A stretch of DNA of 56,880 nt from Amphimedon queenslandica. Lineage: Eukaryota; Porifera; Demospongiae; Haplosclerida; Niphatidae. The DNA lies in assembly GCF_000090795.2 (NCBI RefSeq), contig NW_003546532.1, positions 39,299 to 96,178 on the forward strand, read 5' to 3'. Positions 25,857-36,966 of the stretch are shown here, one piece after another (the stretch's first letter is position 1; every line of letters starts with the position of its first letter). A model generated the notes under the pieces. That model saw only the letters and a program-made list of their open reading frames with translations, was not told where the DNA came from and did not search any database. The translations under genes and the position numbers were made by a program.

Positions 25857-26660
25857 AGCAGAAATGGTAATTACCACCCACGCAGTTATTAACGCCCACG
25901 TATAATAATAAGATTTTCAAAAATTAAAATAAGATCTAAAAAATTATAGTGCAGTGTAGAATAAATTGATGTGTCTGATTTCTTCCCAACCAGGAGATTT
26001 TTTAACTTCGCAATGATAAACAACATTTCCAAATATACGTTAACCTAAAATTAATGTAAGAAATAGCTTATTTTAATATCATGGCCTCGCCTATGCAAGT
26101 TATAGGTAGTTGTTGTGCCTGTTTGTCATTCATTCATTCATTCATTCATTTTAGCACAGTCGCAAAGGAAATTTAATCAAAAAATGAAAATGAGTAATAT
26201 AATCATAGTTCCATTAAAAATATTTTGTAGAATCAAAATTGAATTTTTTAATGAATTTAAAAGTTACTTAATAATCTGGCGGAAGTTCATGTACTGTACT
26301 ATAGTAGATCTACAGGGTTATTGGCCAAAAATGACTAGGAGAGAATTCTCCATTTCTAAGTGTGACCATAATATTTAATCTTGACAATACAAATATGAGT
26401 GAAACAATTGACACATTGTACATACATACAAAGATAACTTTTTAAATAAGTAAGGTTATGCTTCAAAAATAAGCCACAAATAACTAATCATACGATGCCC
26501 AGTTGCCCATACTAATTTACTAATTGTGAATTGCATTAAAATCTTGATGAATTCAAATGCATTACTAAGTACAAAAAAAACAGAAACAATACATGAAAGC
26601 TTATAGTTCATTTCACCAATCTGCCTTGCCAATCCTAAATTCTAAAACAATCAAGTAAAT
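25857..26660. other. Intergenic, upstream of the receptor-like gene
   Basis: This is the presumed promoter region of the minus-strand receptor-like gene. On its sense strand, GTGGGCG and GCGTGGGTGG lie within 40 bases of the start codon. An (ATTC)n run sits at 26128-26150. No gene is supported here. Confidence 0.55.
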
Positions 26661-26662
26661 AT

Positions 26663-27410
26663 TCAACAGTTAGATTCTTCATGGGCTGGCAAATAATTTT
26701 CATTTTGCCTAATCAAACACATGTATGCACAGTATTGGATTATACACACTACATAATATAGACCATACAGTACATGTACATCAATCAGTTCACACAACCA
26801 TACACATACATGTACATGTACAAACAATATTAACACCATCATCATTATACAATAGCCAATAATGCCTTCTCTGAATAAGCCACACAATTGTATCTATATA
26901 AAACCTACCTTTGTGGTTAATAAGAGCTGTATGATTTCATGACATGACATTTCCTCAATATCTTTACTAGAACTGATGGAGGAATTTTAGATTATCCAGA
27001 AGCTTGCTATTGTTTTACTAATTTTAAATCATCAAGTATAGCCACATATTGTGAAGCTGGACCTCCTAATAAAGAACAACATATGTAATATAGCAATCAA
27101 CAGAGCTGCTTGTGTCCCTTTTGAGAAATAAATTACTAATTGCTGTAAGAATACAACAACCATATTAATGCATGCCATTATGATTCAAATACATGTAGTT
27201 ACACCTGCTTAATATTACATCACTTACATGAGTTACTTGCCAGTAATAGACAGTGAGACAATTATATCTCAAATCAATTTCACTATCACTAAAATTAATG
27301 TCATCATTAGATTTCTCTCCTTCCTGTCACTTCTGTCAATTTCTAGCTCTATATTGTCATTAGCAGGGAAAGACTCTGGCTTAGTCTTGGCATTCTGTGA
27401 AAAGGAATGA
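26663..27410 (-). other. Candidate exons of a small unrecognised gene
   Basis: Short minus-strand stretches look coding and are bounded by AG/GT sites. One near 27228-27410 has frames reading KTKPESFPANDNIELEI or SNDDINFSDSEIDLRYN. One near 27040 reads GPASQYVAILDDLKL, one at about 26909-26970 reads SSKDIEEMSCHEIIQLLL, and one ends at 26663. The phases do not join into one frame. This could be a real small gene, a decayed gene, or chance. I recognise no family. Confidence 0.25.
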
Positions 27411-27711
27411 ATACAATTATTACAAATCAAAAAATCTATACAATAAAATGTTTATTCTAAAATTGTGCTGTAATTTAATTTTTACTATATATATAACTGT
27501 GTCATGGATTATTAAATGTGGCATGTAATTATATGCGTGATCTAATTTTCCAGATAGACAGTACATCACAAAAGTTTCAAATTCCACACAGTTGCCTGGT
27601 AGTATAGTAATACATTACCAGATGCTGATAGAAAGTATATGGAAAAAGTCATGACATACACTTAAGAATGAAGATAGAAACACTACAAGTGTACTGCAGA
27701 TCGATAGACTA

Positions 27712-27901
27712 GTATACTGCATATACAAAGAAATACTTCTGTTTACTCTATACTGACTGACTATGTGATTATTCAGTTTCACTTCGCTTTGTCAATTTAT
27801 CAAAACAATAATAATTATTGTTTTGATCAATTTGCAAAGCTAAGTGAAACTGAAGATACACAGTAGAGTAAACAGAAGTGTTTCTTGTATACTATATACC
27901 A
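27712..27901. mobile_element. Long fold-back repeat upstream of the asteroid-like gene
   Basis: Two arms of about 90 bases (27712-27805 and 27812-27901) are near-perfect reverse complements meeting at AATAATAATTATTGTT. Landmarks are AAATACTTCTGTTTACTCTA on the left and AGAGTAAACAGAAGTGTTTC on the right. No protein is encoded, so it is a fold-back MITE or other large palindrome. It lies about 220 bases before the next start codon. Confidence 0.75.
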
Positions 27902-28119
27902 CCTGAAGTATAATATACAATCTTGTATAACACTTCATACTACCCTGTATGCTATTGTATACAAGTTCAACTGGGTATAGTATAAAACTGTAGAAGGGGC
28001 ATAAACAGAGTCTAACAGACCAGCAATAGATTAGAGTGTAAAGGGAATTAGATATATACTCTATCTTTACTCTATCTAAAAAATTAAATTGATATCTGCT
28101 TCTAAGTCTTTTAAGCAGT

Positions 28120-29841
28120 ATGGGGATAAGAGGATTAACAACATATATGCTGGAAAAGTCACATCTAGAAGTTGTATGTGAAGCTTACTCTCTAAAAGGT
28201 AAGACACTGGTACTAGACGGCCTGAGTGTCTGCTATACTCTAATTGAACAAGAGGAAAAGATTAACTGGGTACAAGGAGGCCAATACTGGGACATAAAAA
28301 GTTGCTTCCACAGCTTTTTTACAAAGCTGAGAGAAAGTGGAATAAAGAGTTACGTTGTCATTGATGGTGTACCTCCTCAAAGCAAGGGTGAAGAATTAGA
28401 GAGACGTAGCAAAGACAAAATGAAAAGGATTTCCCAAGGTGTTAGGGAACCATACCGTCTACGGACTACATGCCATCCGCTACATACCGATTACATATTC
28501 TGTGAAGTGCTAAAAGAGTTTGGTGACTGTGTTCAAGTTATCTTTGCTGATGGAGAAGCAGATCCTGAGATTGCTTCCCTTGCCAACCATTATCACTGTC
28601 CTGTGCTCGCGTATGATTCCGATTATTTTATATTCAACCTTGATGAAGGATATATTCCGTTGCATCCAGAACTGTTTAAATGGAAAACGAACGAGGAAAT
28701 TGAGGCAAAACAATATTTGCTGCCTAAATTTAAAAAAGAGTTTAAAGATCCTGCACTGGTTTTCTTAATCCCTGCTATCATTGAAAATGATTTCATTAAA
28801 CTACCAAGAGGAGGTGAAAGTGTAGAGCAGCTGATGAAGTCTCAGAAAATTTGTTCCTCATTGGAAGAATTCCTGACACATAGGACTCAAGAGGAAGTTC
28901 CCATTATTAGGCAAAATTACGTCAAGGCAAAAGCAATGTACCACATCACTCCAGTCAGCAAGGAGGAGTTGATGAGTAACACGAAATTGAATACAGCAAA
29001 TGGCAAACCTCTTAGAGGCACACATATCATAGAGGAGTATCATAAAGGGAATCTTGCAGAATCAGTTCTGACTGTGATCACTCAAGGCGAGTGTGAGCTA
29101 CCAATGATGATAGATGATCCTGAGCAAGCCTCATCAGTATTGATTGGAAGAGAAATAAGGAAAAGCATCTACAGGATTGTAGCACCATGCTTACCAGAAG
29201 ATGAAAATGGAGTGAAGAAAGTGAAAGAAATATATCGTAATGCTTCTTGTGATGGATTAGAAATGAAGTTCGTTGAGCTGAGCAAAGATGAATGTCTAAG
29301 ATCATGCCCCATTGATGAAATACCACAACTTAGGCCTGAAAGAAAGATAGAGATACTCTGTACAGCAGTAGAGGTGGATCTTAGAAAGCTGAAACAGTTT
29401 GAAGATGAATGGAAACTAATTGCATTATCATTGCACTACTGGGCAAGACATGCTGATCCTTCTGATCACCTAATAAAAGCTCTCATTTTGTGTTTCAGTG
29501 TTTGCACATTATGTGGTCGTGACCCTACAATATACATAGATAAAAGAAACGAAATTGAAAAAGAAAGGGCACAAGTTACATGGAGGGAGAATTTGCACAT
29601 CTTTGCACAATGGAAGTGTGTCTATGACAATATTTTTGATCTGAACAGCTTACTTATAAATCCACTTCCATTCAAATCATTTGCTTCTTTATTCAATGGA
29701 GAGCTCCTCATGCATTATACCAAGTTATCCGTCAGGGCATTTGAAGAGGAAATAAGAAGGTGGAAGAATGAAGGAAACTGTAAATCTTGGTTTGAACCAC
29801 TTTTTCGTTTTTGCCAATGTACTAAATCTAAAACTTTATAA
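28120..29841 (+). CDS. ASTE1: Asteroid-like (ASTE1) XPG/FEN-fold protein
   Basis: A single open frame encodes 573 residues. The start MGIRGLTTYMLEKS matches the asteroid-family N-terminus (MGIRGLT.Y). Residues 1 to about 90 form the XPG N-domain, with LVLDGLSVCYTL and YVVIDGVPP carrying conserved Asp residues. Residues about 140-175 form the XPG-I-like part (FADGEADPEIASLA, YDSDYFIF), with the acidic residues expected of a FEN-type metal site. The C-terminal 350 residues are family-like and poorly characterised. Asteroid proteins are related to structure-specific nucleases; the Drosophila gene is linked to EGFR signalling, and human ASTE1 has been described as a 3'-overhang nuclease in DNA repair. 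The gene is intronless, unlike most neighbours, which may mean ancient retroposition. The start is fixed by family homology. Confidence 0.88.
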   Translation: MGIRGLTTYMLEKSHLEVVCEAYSLKGKTLVLDGLSVCYTLIEQEEKINWVQGGQYWDIKSCFHSFFTKLRESGIKSYVVIDGVPPQSKGEELERRSKDKMKRISQGVREPYRLRTTCHPLHTDYIFCEVLKEFGDCVQVIFADGEADPEIASLANHYHCPVLAYDSDYFIFNLDEGYIPLHPELFKWKTNEEIEAKQYLLPKFKKEFKDPALVFLIPAIIENDFIKLPRGGESVEQLMKSQKICSSLEEFLTHRTQEEVPIIRQNYVKAKAMYHITPVSKEELMSNTKLNTANGKPLRGTHIIEEYHKGNLAESVLTVITQGECELPMMIDDPEQASSVLIGREIRKSIYRIVAPCLPEDENGVKKVKEIYRNASCDGLEMKFVELSKDECLRSCPIDEIPQLRPERKIEILCTAVEVDLRKLKQFEDEWKLIALSLHYWARHADPSDHLIKALILCFSVCTLCGRDPTIYIDKRNEIEKERAQVTWRENLHIFAQWKCVYDNIFDLNSLLINPLPFKSFASLFNGELLMHYTKLSVRAFEEEIRRWKNEGNCKSWFEPLFRFCQCTKSKTL

Positions 29842-31145
29842 AGACTATTGAAAGATCAGTGATCATGCATAGACAGAACTAGCATCACTGAGTGTTTAGA
29901 AAATAATAGTTATTTTCATTGACTTGTACAGAAAGGGAGGTGCACTATACATTACATGTACATGTACATCAAATATAGTAATTCAAGTTGTGTGCAGGTT
30001 TTAGATTTTGAAAAATTGTGCTTTGAATACAGAAATACAAAATTAATATGATTTGACACCTTAATTTTGACAGATTTAACAAAAAATTGGCTATGCAATT
30101 ATATTTGTAGCATGCCAAAAAGTACTTAACATATGTGACATATACTTTTGTGCATGCACTGAATACAAGAGCATTAATTGGCAGCACATATACATGCGAA
30201 ATGCATTAAGCAGCCTATTAAAATACAGTGTATGTTAGGGTGGAGCCAGTGTGGGCAATCTTATGTGCCAAAGGTAGATAAGCTTGTTGAGTGTTCATGA
30301 ATATGAAAAATGATTACAGTGTAGTGAGTGTACTATAGTTGGGATATAGTAATTTACACATGTACAAAGTACATAAGTGGTAGAAGATCATAAAAAATAA
30401 AGTTGAATTCCTGATATAGCATAGTATACAGAGCAGAATTCTGCTCGGCAGTCACTTTTAGTTTTCAGATAGTGAAAAAGAGAATAGCTTGAAAATGGCT
30501 GACTGACCCAATGAGTTCAATATCAGGATCAGTACAATGAAAGCTATTATTAAATCCAATCAAACAGTGTATCAACAAAAAAGTATCCAAAGTATTCACT
30601 CATTACATTAATAAGAGGTATAGTACATATGTACAGTACATGTAAATAGGCTCATGTTGTAAGCAAGGCACACATCATAACAAGGTGGCACGTGTTATTT
30701 TCATACATGTGCTATAATGAAATAAACTGTATGTTTCGTAAAAACACACACTCATGTGTCAACAAATACAAAGCCATAATTGCCTAACCAACCATACGCT
30801 GTTCTTGCTGCTGGGTTAACCCTATTATTCTCAAAACTATGCCGGCATATTTGGCTCAGGCCTAAAGAGCAAGCATGAGCATACAATGCACTCATCAATA
30901 TGGGCAATGTATACAATCTCTTCAAATGCATTGCATACATAAATTCCAAATTCCTGGCACTGCTTCTCTAACTTCATCCTCAAGGAACAAGTATTACATA
31001 TAGTTTGACTATCATTTACATGCTGACTCCTGTAAAGCAAAAGAATGGAGAGATTAAACATAAGTAAAGGGAAGAAAGGATGGAGGGATAGAGGGAAAAG
31101 GGGGAGGGAGGGAGAGTAAGCTTTTGCTGTTGCTGGTAATGTATA
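29842..31145. other. Intergenic, 3' of ASTE1 to the BEL left LTR
   Basis: The stretch is AT-rich with short TACATG runs at 29955 and 30635. A purine-rich (GGGA)n tract lies at about 31070-31115. Apart from the possible terminal exon at 30837-31029, I see no gene. Confidence 0.55.
30837..31029 (-). pseudogene. Possible orphan terminal exon, Cys-rich
   Basis: An acceptor (TTTGCTTTACAG) is followed by 64 codons ending in TAG, with paired cysteines (ICNTCSLRMKLEKQC and DECIVCSCLL). It looks like a genuine last exon. Its 5' exons would lie to the right, where the BEL element begins 117 bases away. None was found beyond the element, where there is only a reverse-transcriptase fragment and the gap. 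It may be a gene cut off by the rearrangement at the retroelement. The family is not recognised. Confidence 0.35.
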
Positions 31146-31299
31146 TGTTGGACAGATTACAGATAGGAGATATAAGCTAAGCTGCTAATGGTTGCCAAGG
31201 CAAAGTTCACCATGCTTGTTTGACCAGAATAATTCTTATTAAAGAATGTGTGTAATATTACAATTGATAACAATGAATAATTAATTATGAAGTCCAACA
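31146..31299 (-). repeat. 3' LTR of the BEL element
   Basis: 154 bases with inverted ends TGTTGGAC...GTCCAACA. It differs from the other LTR only at GAGATATAAG versus GAGAGATAAG and CTTATTAAAG versus CTTACTAAAG. Confidence 0.95.
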
Positions 31300-31407
31300 T
31301 ACCGCCGGCCAAGACCGACGGTCTTACAAAACTTAATCAAATAAATGAAAGGGGAATGAGTCATGAGAATGAATAAATGTACTATACATAATAGCGTGTG
31401 TGTTTGT

Positions 31408-34400
31408 TCAATTGCTTGTAGGAATTAGTACGGCTACTTTAGTGACTGGCCTTTTGTATGTGCCATTAGGTGTCTTGATCGTTACGACACGTACTATTCC
31501 ATCTTGTCCAGGGTGGACTCCAATGACTCTTGCCATTGCCCACTTAGTAGGTAATAGACCATCCTCTCTGACAATTACCACATCATCGACCTCAATATTT
31601 CGAGTACTCGTGTTCCATTTGGCATATCTTTGTAAGGAACTAATATACTCTCCTGACCACCGTTTCCAAAAGTGGTTTAGAACAGATTGACATAAATGCC
31701 AACGCTTCAGTAGTGTGAGAGGTCTACTCAGATCAACAGAATCAGGTAGAGCTTCTATGGGCCTCCCTATCAGGAAATGTCCTGGTGTTAGGGCTTCTAT
31801 ACCATCATCATTGCAATTAATGCGAGTAAGTGGTCGACTATTGAGGCAAGCCTCTATCTGTGTCAAGATTGTAGTCAGCTCTTCAAAGGTAAGTTTGATG
31901 TTGACAGTGACCTTCTTGAGATGGGATTTAAAGCTCTTAACAGCTGCTTCCCACAAGCCTCCAAAGTGTGGAGCTCTCTCTGGCATGAAGTCCCATTGTA
32001 TATTCTGATTAGAACAGAACTGTGATATGAGTTGCTGACTATTATGTTGGCTTAAGAAATGAAATAAGTCCTTCAATTCTGTGGCAGCACCAACAAAATT
32101 AGTACCATGGTCACTCCAAATGACAGATGGCTTACCACGTCGTGAGATGAATCGTCGTAAGGTGGCAATAAATGCTTCAGTGGTTAGATCCGAGACCGGT
32201 TCCAAGTGAACAGCCTTTACTGACAATGATACAAAGACACAGACATAAGCCTTGACTATAGTTGGTTTACGTACATATCCATACTTGACACTGATTGGTC
32301 CTGCGTAGTCAATTCCAACCTTATCAAATACAATATCAGGTGACACACGAGCAGTTGGTAATTGACCTAACATAGGTGGTTTGGGCTTAGCTGATACACG
32401 ACGACAGATGACACAAGCTCGAGTGATTGAACGAACAATCTGATGACAACCAAATATGTAGTAACGAGTTGAGAGTTGTGCCATGAGTAATGTGGGTCCA
32501 GCATGAAGGAGTCGGACGTGTTCAGTCGCTACAATAAGATGTACCAGTGGACTCTTCCTATGAAGAATCACAGGATGCCGATTATGAAATGGTAATCTTG
32601 CATTCTTAGCTCTACCACCCACTCTCAATAATCCACAGCCATCCATGAATGGGTGTAGTGGTAGTAGCATACTAGAGCGGGGAATTTCTCCTTGCCCTTG
32701 AAGGGTCTCTATCTCTTCACCGAATATCTCGTGCTGAGAGAATGACAACCAGTAGCTCTCAGCCATTGACAACTCCTGAGTTGATAGGTGTGAAGAGAAT
32801 CTCTCATTTCCTCTGCTGGGAAGTGAATTTCGAACAAATCGGAGAATCCATGCAGTAATCCTCTTCAAGTGATTGAAGTTGGAATAACGATTGACAGGTA
32901 TTACAGGAGTCTTGATGCGTACTGAGGTATGGAGACATATTTCAGTACATTCCTCCTCATACTGATTTGGTGGCAAGTCCTTGGAATGAGGCCAATGTTC
33001 CTCACTCTTGTACAGCCATGCGGGTCCTTTCCACCATAACTCGTGGTCAAGTAATTCAGATGGAAACATTCCTCTGGAGGCACAATCTGCTGGATTGTCT
33101 GCTCCATCTACATGGAACCAATTAGTGCTAGGAATAGCTTCGACAATGTAAGATACTCGGTTGCATACATAGGTTTTGAATCTCTTTGGACTACCCTGCA
33201 GCCAGTTAAGCACAATGGTGCTATCTGTCCAACCAAAGGTATCCTTCAGACTGAGTTGTAGCACTTCCCTCACATGACCCAATAACTGAGCTAGCAGCTG
33301 TGCTCCACAAAGTTCCAATCTAGGGATAGTGAGTTGTTTGATTGGAGCTACCTTGGTCTTGGAGGTAACTAAGGCTACATGAATGTTACCTTGAGTATCT
33401 ATTCCTCTGATATAGACTACACCAGCATATGCATGCTTGGAGGCATCAGAAAATCCATGTATTTGAACAGATGTGATGTGACATTCCTTACTAAAGTAAT
33501 AGCGCGGAATGGGTACCTTAAATAGCAAGTGAAGCTCATCTCTCCATCTCAACCAGGTCTCAAGTATTGAAGATGGTACTGTCTCATCCCAGTCAACTTT
33601 GAGCTCCCACAATCGTTGAAACAGCATCTTGGCTTTAATTATTGTGGGTGCAAACCAACCTAAGACATCAAATGTTTTAGCTATATCAGAAACTAGAGAT
33701 CGTTTAGTGATGACATCAAGGGAAGAGAGTTCATTAGCAGTCAATCGAAAACAATCAGCAGATGTGCTCCATTCTATACCCAGTGCTTTAGTATACATCT
33801 GAGGATCAGTTATGGCTACAGTAGACATAGAGTCTTGAAGCTCTCTGGGAATATGTTGAAGTACTTCCCTTTCACTCGAATTCCACTTACGGAGTAGAAA
33901 TCCTGCTTGTGAAAAGAGATCTTGTAGTTCCCTCTGGAGTTCTATTGCTTTCTCCGTTGAGTCTGCTCCAGTAAGTGCATCATCCACGTAAAATGAGTTC
34001 TCAACAACCTTTGAGGCATGTGGATGAGTGAGAGCATGATTAACAGCATTCTGCTTGACACACATATTAGCCATAAATGATGAGGCAGACACTCCAAAAG
34101 TCACACGTGTCATTCTGTAGTCCTTCAGGGGGTCCTTAGGACTCTCTCTCCAAACAAATCTATGGTAATCTCGATCTGTGTCTGTTAATCTCACTGCTCT
34201 GTACATTCGACTAACATCTGCAACTAAAGCTACACGATGTGAGCGAAATCGCAGCAGTACATCGATCAATGGAGGATGGACAGTAGGTCCAACCAATAAT
34301 GTGTCATTAAGAGAAACTCCAGTGGAAGATTTAGCTGATGCGTCGAATACAGCTCTGATTTTTGTGGTAGTACTGGTTTCCTTACGCACAGTGTGCATAG

Positions 34401-36843
34401 GGAGGTAAAACACTTCATTAGGAGGTTTGTCCAAATCAGCTTCAGGAACCAGCTCTGCATGATCACTCTCAAAGTACTCTGACATAACCTCTGCTAACTC
34501 CTGAAATTGTCCCTTAGCATTGAGAGAACGTTCCATGCTCAGAAATCTTCTGACAGCTGCTGAACGTGATTCACCTATAGGCTTGGCTTCCTTCTTAATA
34601 GGCAAGGGTACTACAAATCTGCCATCTTCAGAAAAATAATGCTGTGTATCAAAGTAGTGCACGGAAAGGCGCTCATCAGTAGACATAGGAGTCATTGTAG
34701 CTGGGCTCTCTTCGATCTCCCAGAATTTGCGTAATAGATCATCACCTGATTGGACAGATGCATGATGAGTGATAACACGTGCATGAGAATCATTATTATC
34801 AAATACATTACCAGCAAGTACCCAGCCTAGCTCTGTCTGAAAGGCTAAGGGAGACCCTGGAGGTCCCTCCCGCCGGCCATGACGCATTACTTGTACAAAT
34901 ATTTCCACACCCAATAGAACATCAACTCTACTAGGCTGCCCATACTGAGGGTCAGCCAGAGACAAGTCATTCAAATGTAACCAAGCTTGGTCATGGAGAA
35001 TAGGAGCTGAAGGTAAGTCACACGTTACACGGGGAACTATTACTGCTGTGACATTAAACTTCTTGTGATTGGAAGAGATAGGGGAAATGGCAAATGAAGT
35101 GATTGGTTGCTGAGTTGACCGTCTGGTGAATCCAGCAACGCCTGATATCACGGCATTCTGTTTTGTGCGCTTTAGGCTTAGCCCAGTGGCTACCTTCTCA
35201 GAGACAAAGGATGCTGAAGAGGCACAATCTAACAGAGCACGTGCTTCTACGTGTGAGCCATTATGCCCATGTACTCTTACAATACATGTCATCAGCAATG
35301 CATTAGACTTAAGGTCCAAGGCTGTGTGAGTAGTGATGGGTGCCCCAGCAGCTTGTGACTGTGGGGTGGCATTACCAGTTTCTTTGTGAATCAGAGTATG
35401 ATGGGGTTTTTGGCAATGCTTACAGCGATGAACGGACTTACAATTATATGCTACATGACCAGGTCTGAAGCAGTTCATACATAGATTATTAGACTTTAGT
35501 ACTGATAACATTTGGTCATGATCAAAAGATTTAAACTTGGTACATGTATACAATGGGTGACTCACAGATTTACAGACCAGACACTTAATTACATCAGTAG
35601 TAGTGGCGTGAGTCGTGACAGGTCTAGTACCGGTCTTCTTGTTAGCTGGAACATTAGGCTTCTTCGATTCTGGGTTGGATGTCTCAGCAGCTCGTGCACG
35701 AAGGTTGATGAAGTCCAATATCTTCTGATAATGGGGTACAGCCACAGTCTCCTGCGTGTGTTTCTGCCACTCAAAGAGAGTGTTCTGATCTAACTTCAGC
35801 TCAATGACAGACGTGAGAAATGGTCCCGAGGGATCGTACTCCATTGACTTCAGAGCTCTGAGATGTTGTTGTAAAGTGTCATGGAGTTTGCGAAGCTCCT
35901 TACCACTACCATCTTTGACAGGAGGCGTGTTGAGTATTTTCTTTACGTGAGTCTGATGGATGATTCTTGGATGGTCATATCTTGCTCGAAGACTGCTAAC
36001 AGCTTCAGGATAGTGTTCACCAGAATGTGATAAGCCTTCAATCGCTTGCTTAGCAGAACCATCCTTTATGGCCTGCTGAAGATATACAAGCTTCTCTGCA
36101 TCAGCAAGATCTGAGCGGTCATGGACAGATATGACGAATTGCTCCCAAAAGCTCCTCCAATTAAGAATGTCTCCATCAAAGGTCGGTACGTCCATCTTTG
36201 GTAGTCTGACTCCACCCTTCCTCTCTGTTGCCAGAGCAGCAGCAGTAGCTTGAGAGCGAAGAAGCTTCTTTATTTGAAGAGCATGATCAAACATGGCTTT
36301 TCCAGTTTCAGTTAACTCAGTATACAAGGGATCATCATCCTTTATATCTGATGACAGTAGAGCACTGCGTACCTCTCTATGTTCCAACTTGAGATCCATT
36401 AATCGATCTTCTAATTGATTTAAGAGACAGGTATCTTCATCAGGTGTGTGTCCCTCAATGGAATCACGTATCTGATCAAGATCTAGACGTAGTTGAGTGA
36501 ATCTTCGTTGAAAGATTCGGCTTTCCTGGTTGGAAGTTGAATGAGTCGTGACAAGAGCTTGGAGTCTGAGGCACAGGTCTGTGACAGCGTCATCGTGAAG
36601 ATCCAGCTCAGAATGCTCCTTTGCTTGTTCACCCTCGTCAGTAATAGTATCAACTACTGCGTAGTGGTGTATCTTGAACTCTGCATCGAGTGATTCGAGT
36701 TTCGCCTTTAAGTGTTGCGCTTGACCGACAACAGCAGGATCTGGAGGTCCTGTTTGTGCTTCAAGTGCTTCCACCTTTTGAGTGAGATAAGTAATGGAAC
36801 GCTTGGTGGTCCCTCTTCTTCTTCTAGGATTAGCTTGGGCCAT
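31408..36843 (-). CDS. BEL/Pao gag-pol polyprotein
   Basis: A single 1811-residue frame starts at ATG 36843 (MAQANPRRRRG). Domains in order: basic and coiled gag region; DUF1759-type capsid-like domain from about residue 213 (PTFDGDILNWRSFW); zinc knuckles at about 419 and 454 (CMNCFRPGHVAYNC); retropepsin-like DUF1758 at about 536 (LDCASSASF, keeping the catalytic Asp); reverse transcriptase with YVDD at about 951; peptidase-A17-type connector; RNase H at about 1126 (GFSDASKHAYAG); integrase zinc domain, then core with IDYAGP at about 1511, SDHGTNF at about 1575 and GGLWEA at about 1624, giving D, D and E; and a DUF5641-type C-terminus. It encodes the proteins for particle assembly, cDNA synthesis and integration. 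No stop or frameshift was seen, so the copy may be active. Confidence 0.95.
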   Translation of the reverse strand: MAQANPRRRRGTTKRSITYLTQKVEALEAQTGPPDPAVVGQAQHLKAKLESLDAEFKIHHYAVVDTITDEGEQAKEHSELDLHDDAVTDLCLRLQALVTTHSTSNQESRIFQRRFTQLRLDLDQIRDSIEGHTPDEDTCLLNQLEDRLMDLKLEHREVRSALLSSDIKDDDPLYTELTETGKAMFDHALQIKKLLRSQATAAALATERKGGVRLPKMDVPTFDGDILNWRSFWEQFVISVHDRSDLADAEKLVYLQQAIKDGSAKQAIEGLSHSGEHYPEAVSSLRARYDHPRIIHQTHVKKILNTPPVKDGSGKELRKLHDTLQQHLRALKSMEYDPSGPFLTSVIELKLDQNTLFEWQKHTQETVAVPHYQKILDFINLRARAAETSNPESKKPNVPANKKTGTRPVTTHATTTDVIKCLVCKSVSHPLYTCTKFKSFDHDQMLSVLKSNNLCMNCFRPGHVAYNCKSVHRCKHCQKPHHTLIHKETGNATPQSQAAGAPITTHTALDLKSNALLMTCIVRVHGHNGSHVEARALLDCASSASFVSEKVATGLSLKRTKQNAVISGVAGFTRRSTQQPITSFAISPISSNHKKFNVTAVIVPRVTCDLPSAPILHDQAWLHLNDLSLADPQYGQPSRVDVLLGVEIFVQVMRHGRREGPPGSPLAFQTELGWVLAGNVFDNNDSHARVITHHASVQSGDDLLRKFWEIEESPATMTPMSTDERLSVHYFDTQHYFSEDGRFVVPLPIKKEAKPIGESRSAAVRRFLSMERSLNAKGQFQELAEVMSEYFESDHAELVPEADLDKPPNEVFYLPMHTVRKETSTTTKIRAVFDASAKSSTGVSLNDTLLVGPTVHPPLIDVLLRFRSHRVALVADVSRMYRAVRLTDTDRDYHRFVWRESPKDPLKDYRMTRVTFGVSASSFMANMCVKQNAVNHALTHPHASKVVENSFYVDDALTGADSTEKAIELQRELQDLFSQAGFLLRKWNSSEREVLQHIPRELQDSMSTVAITDPQMYTKALGIEWSTSADCFRLTANELSSLDVITKRSLVSDIAKTFDVLGWFAPTIIKAKMLFQRLWELKVDWDETVPSSILETWLRWRDELHLLFKVPIPRYYFSKECHITSVQIHGFSDASKHAYAGVVYIRGIDTQGNIHVALVTSKTKVAPIKQLTIPRLELCGAQLLAQLLGHVREVLQLSLKDTFGWTDSTIVLNWLQGSPKRFKTYVCNRVSYIVEAIPSTNWFHVDGADNPADCASRGMFPSELLDHELWWKGPAWLYKSEEHWPHSKDLPPNQYEEECTEICLHTSVRIKTPVIPVNRYSNFNHLKRITAWILRFVRNSLPSRGNERFSSHLSTQELSMAESYWLSFSQHEIFGEEIETLQGQGEIPRSSMLLPLHPFMDGCGLLRVGGRAKNARLPFHNRHPVILHRKSPLVHLIVATEHVRLLHAGPTLLMAQLSTRYYIFGCHQIVRSITRACVICRRVSAKPKPPMLGQLPTARVSPDIVFDKVGIDYAGPISVKYGYVRKPTIVKAYVCVFVSLSVKAVHLEPVSDLTTEAFIATLRRFISRRGKPSVIWSDHGTNFVGAATELKDLFHFLSQHNSQQLISQFCSNQNIQWDFMPERAPHFGGLWEAAVKSFKSHLKKVTVNIKLTFEELTTILTQIEACLNSRPLTRINCNDDGIEALTPGHFLIGRPIEALPDSVDLSRPLTLLKRWHLCQSVLNHFWKRWSGEYISSLQRYAKWNTSTRNIEVDDVVIVREDGLLPTKWAMARVIGVHPGQDGIVRVVTIKTPNGTYKRPVTKVAVLIPTSN

Positions 36844-36966
36844 GATGGCACGTGAGAAAGTCTTGACAGCAAGGCAACACGAACGGGCTTACTATCTCCC
36901 TAATTCTGCCAGTTGGGGTGAGGACTGTTAGTGTAGAGTGATATCCGGGTCGTTTGGACCAATAAA

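Noticed and set aside
35200..35240. Defective protease because the motif reads DCA, not DSG or DTG
   Set aside because: The catalytic Asp is kept, and DUF1758-type BEL proteases tolerate variation after it, so this is not evidence of inactivation.
31400..35793. Plus-strand frames inside the BEL element
   Set aside because: They are antisense shadows of the 1811-residue gag-pol frame and have no domains.
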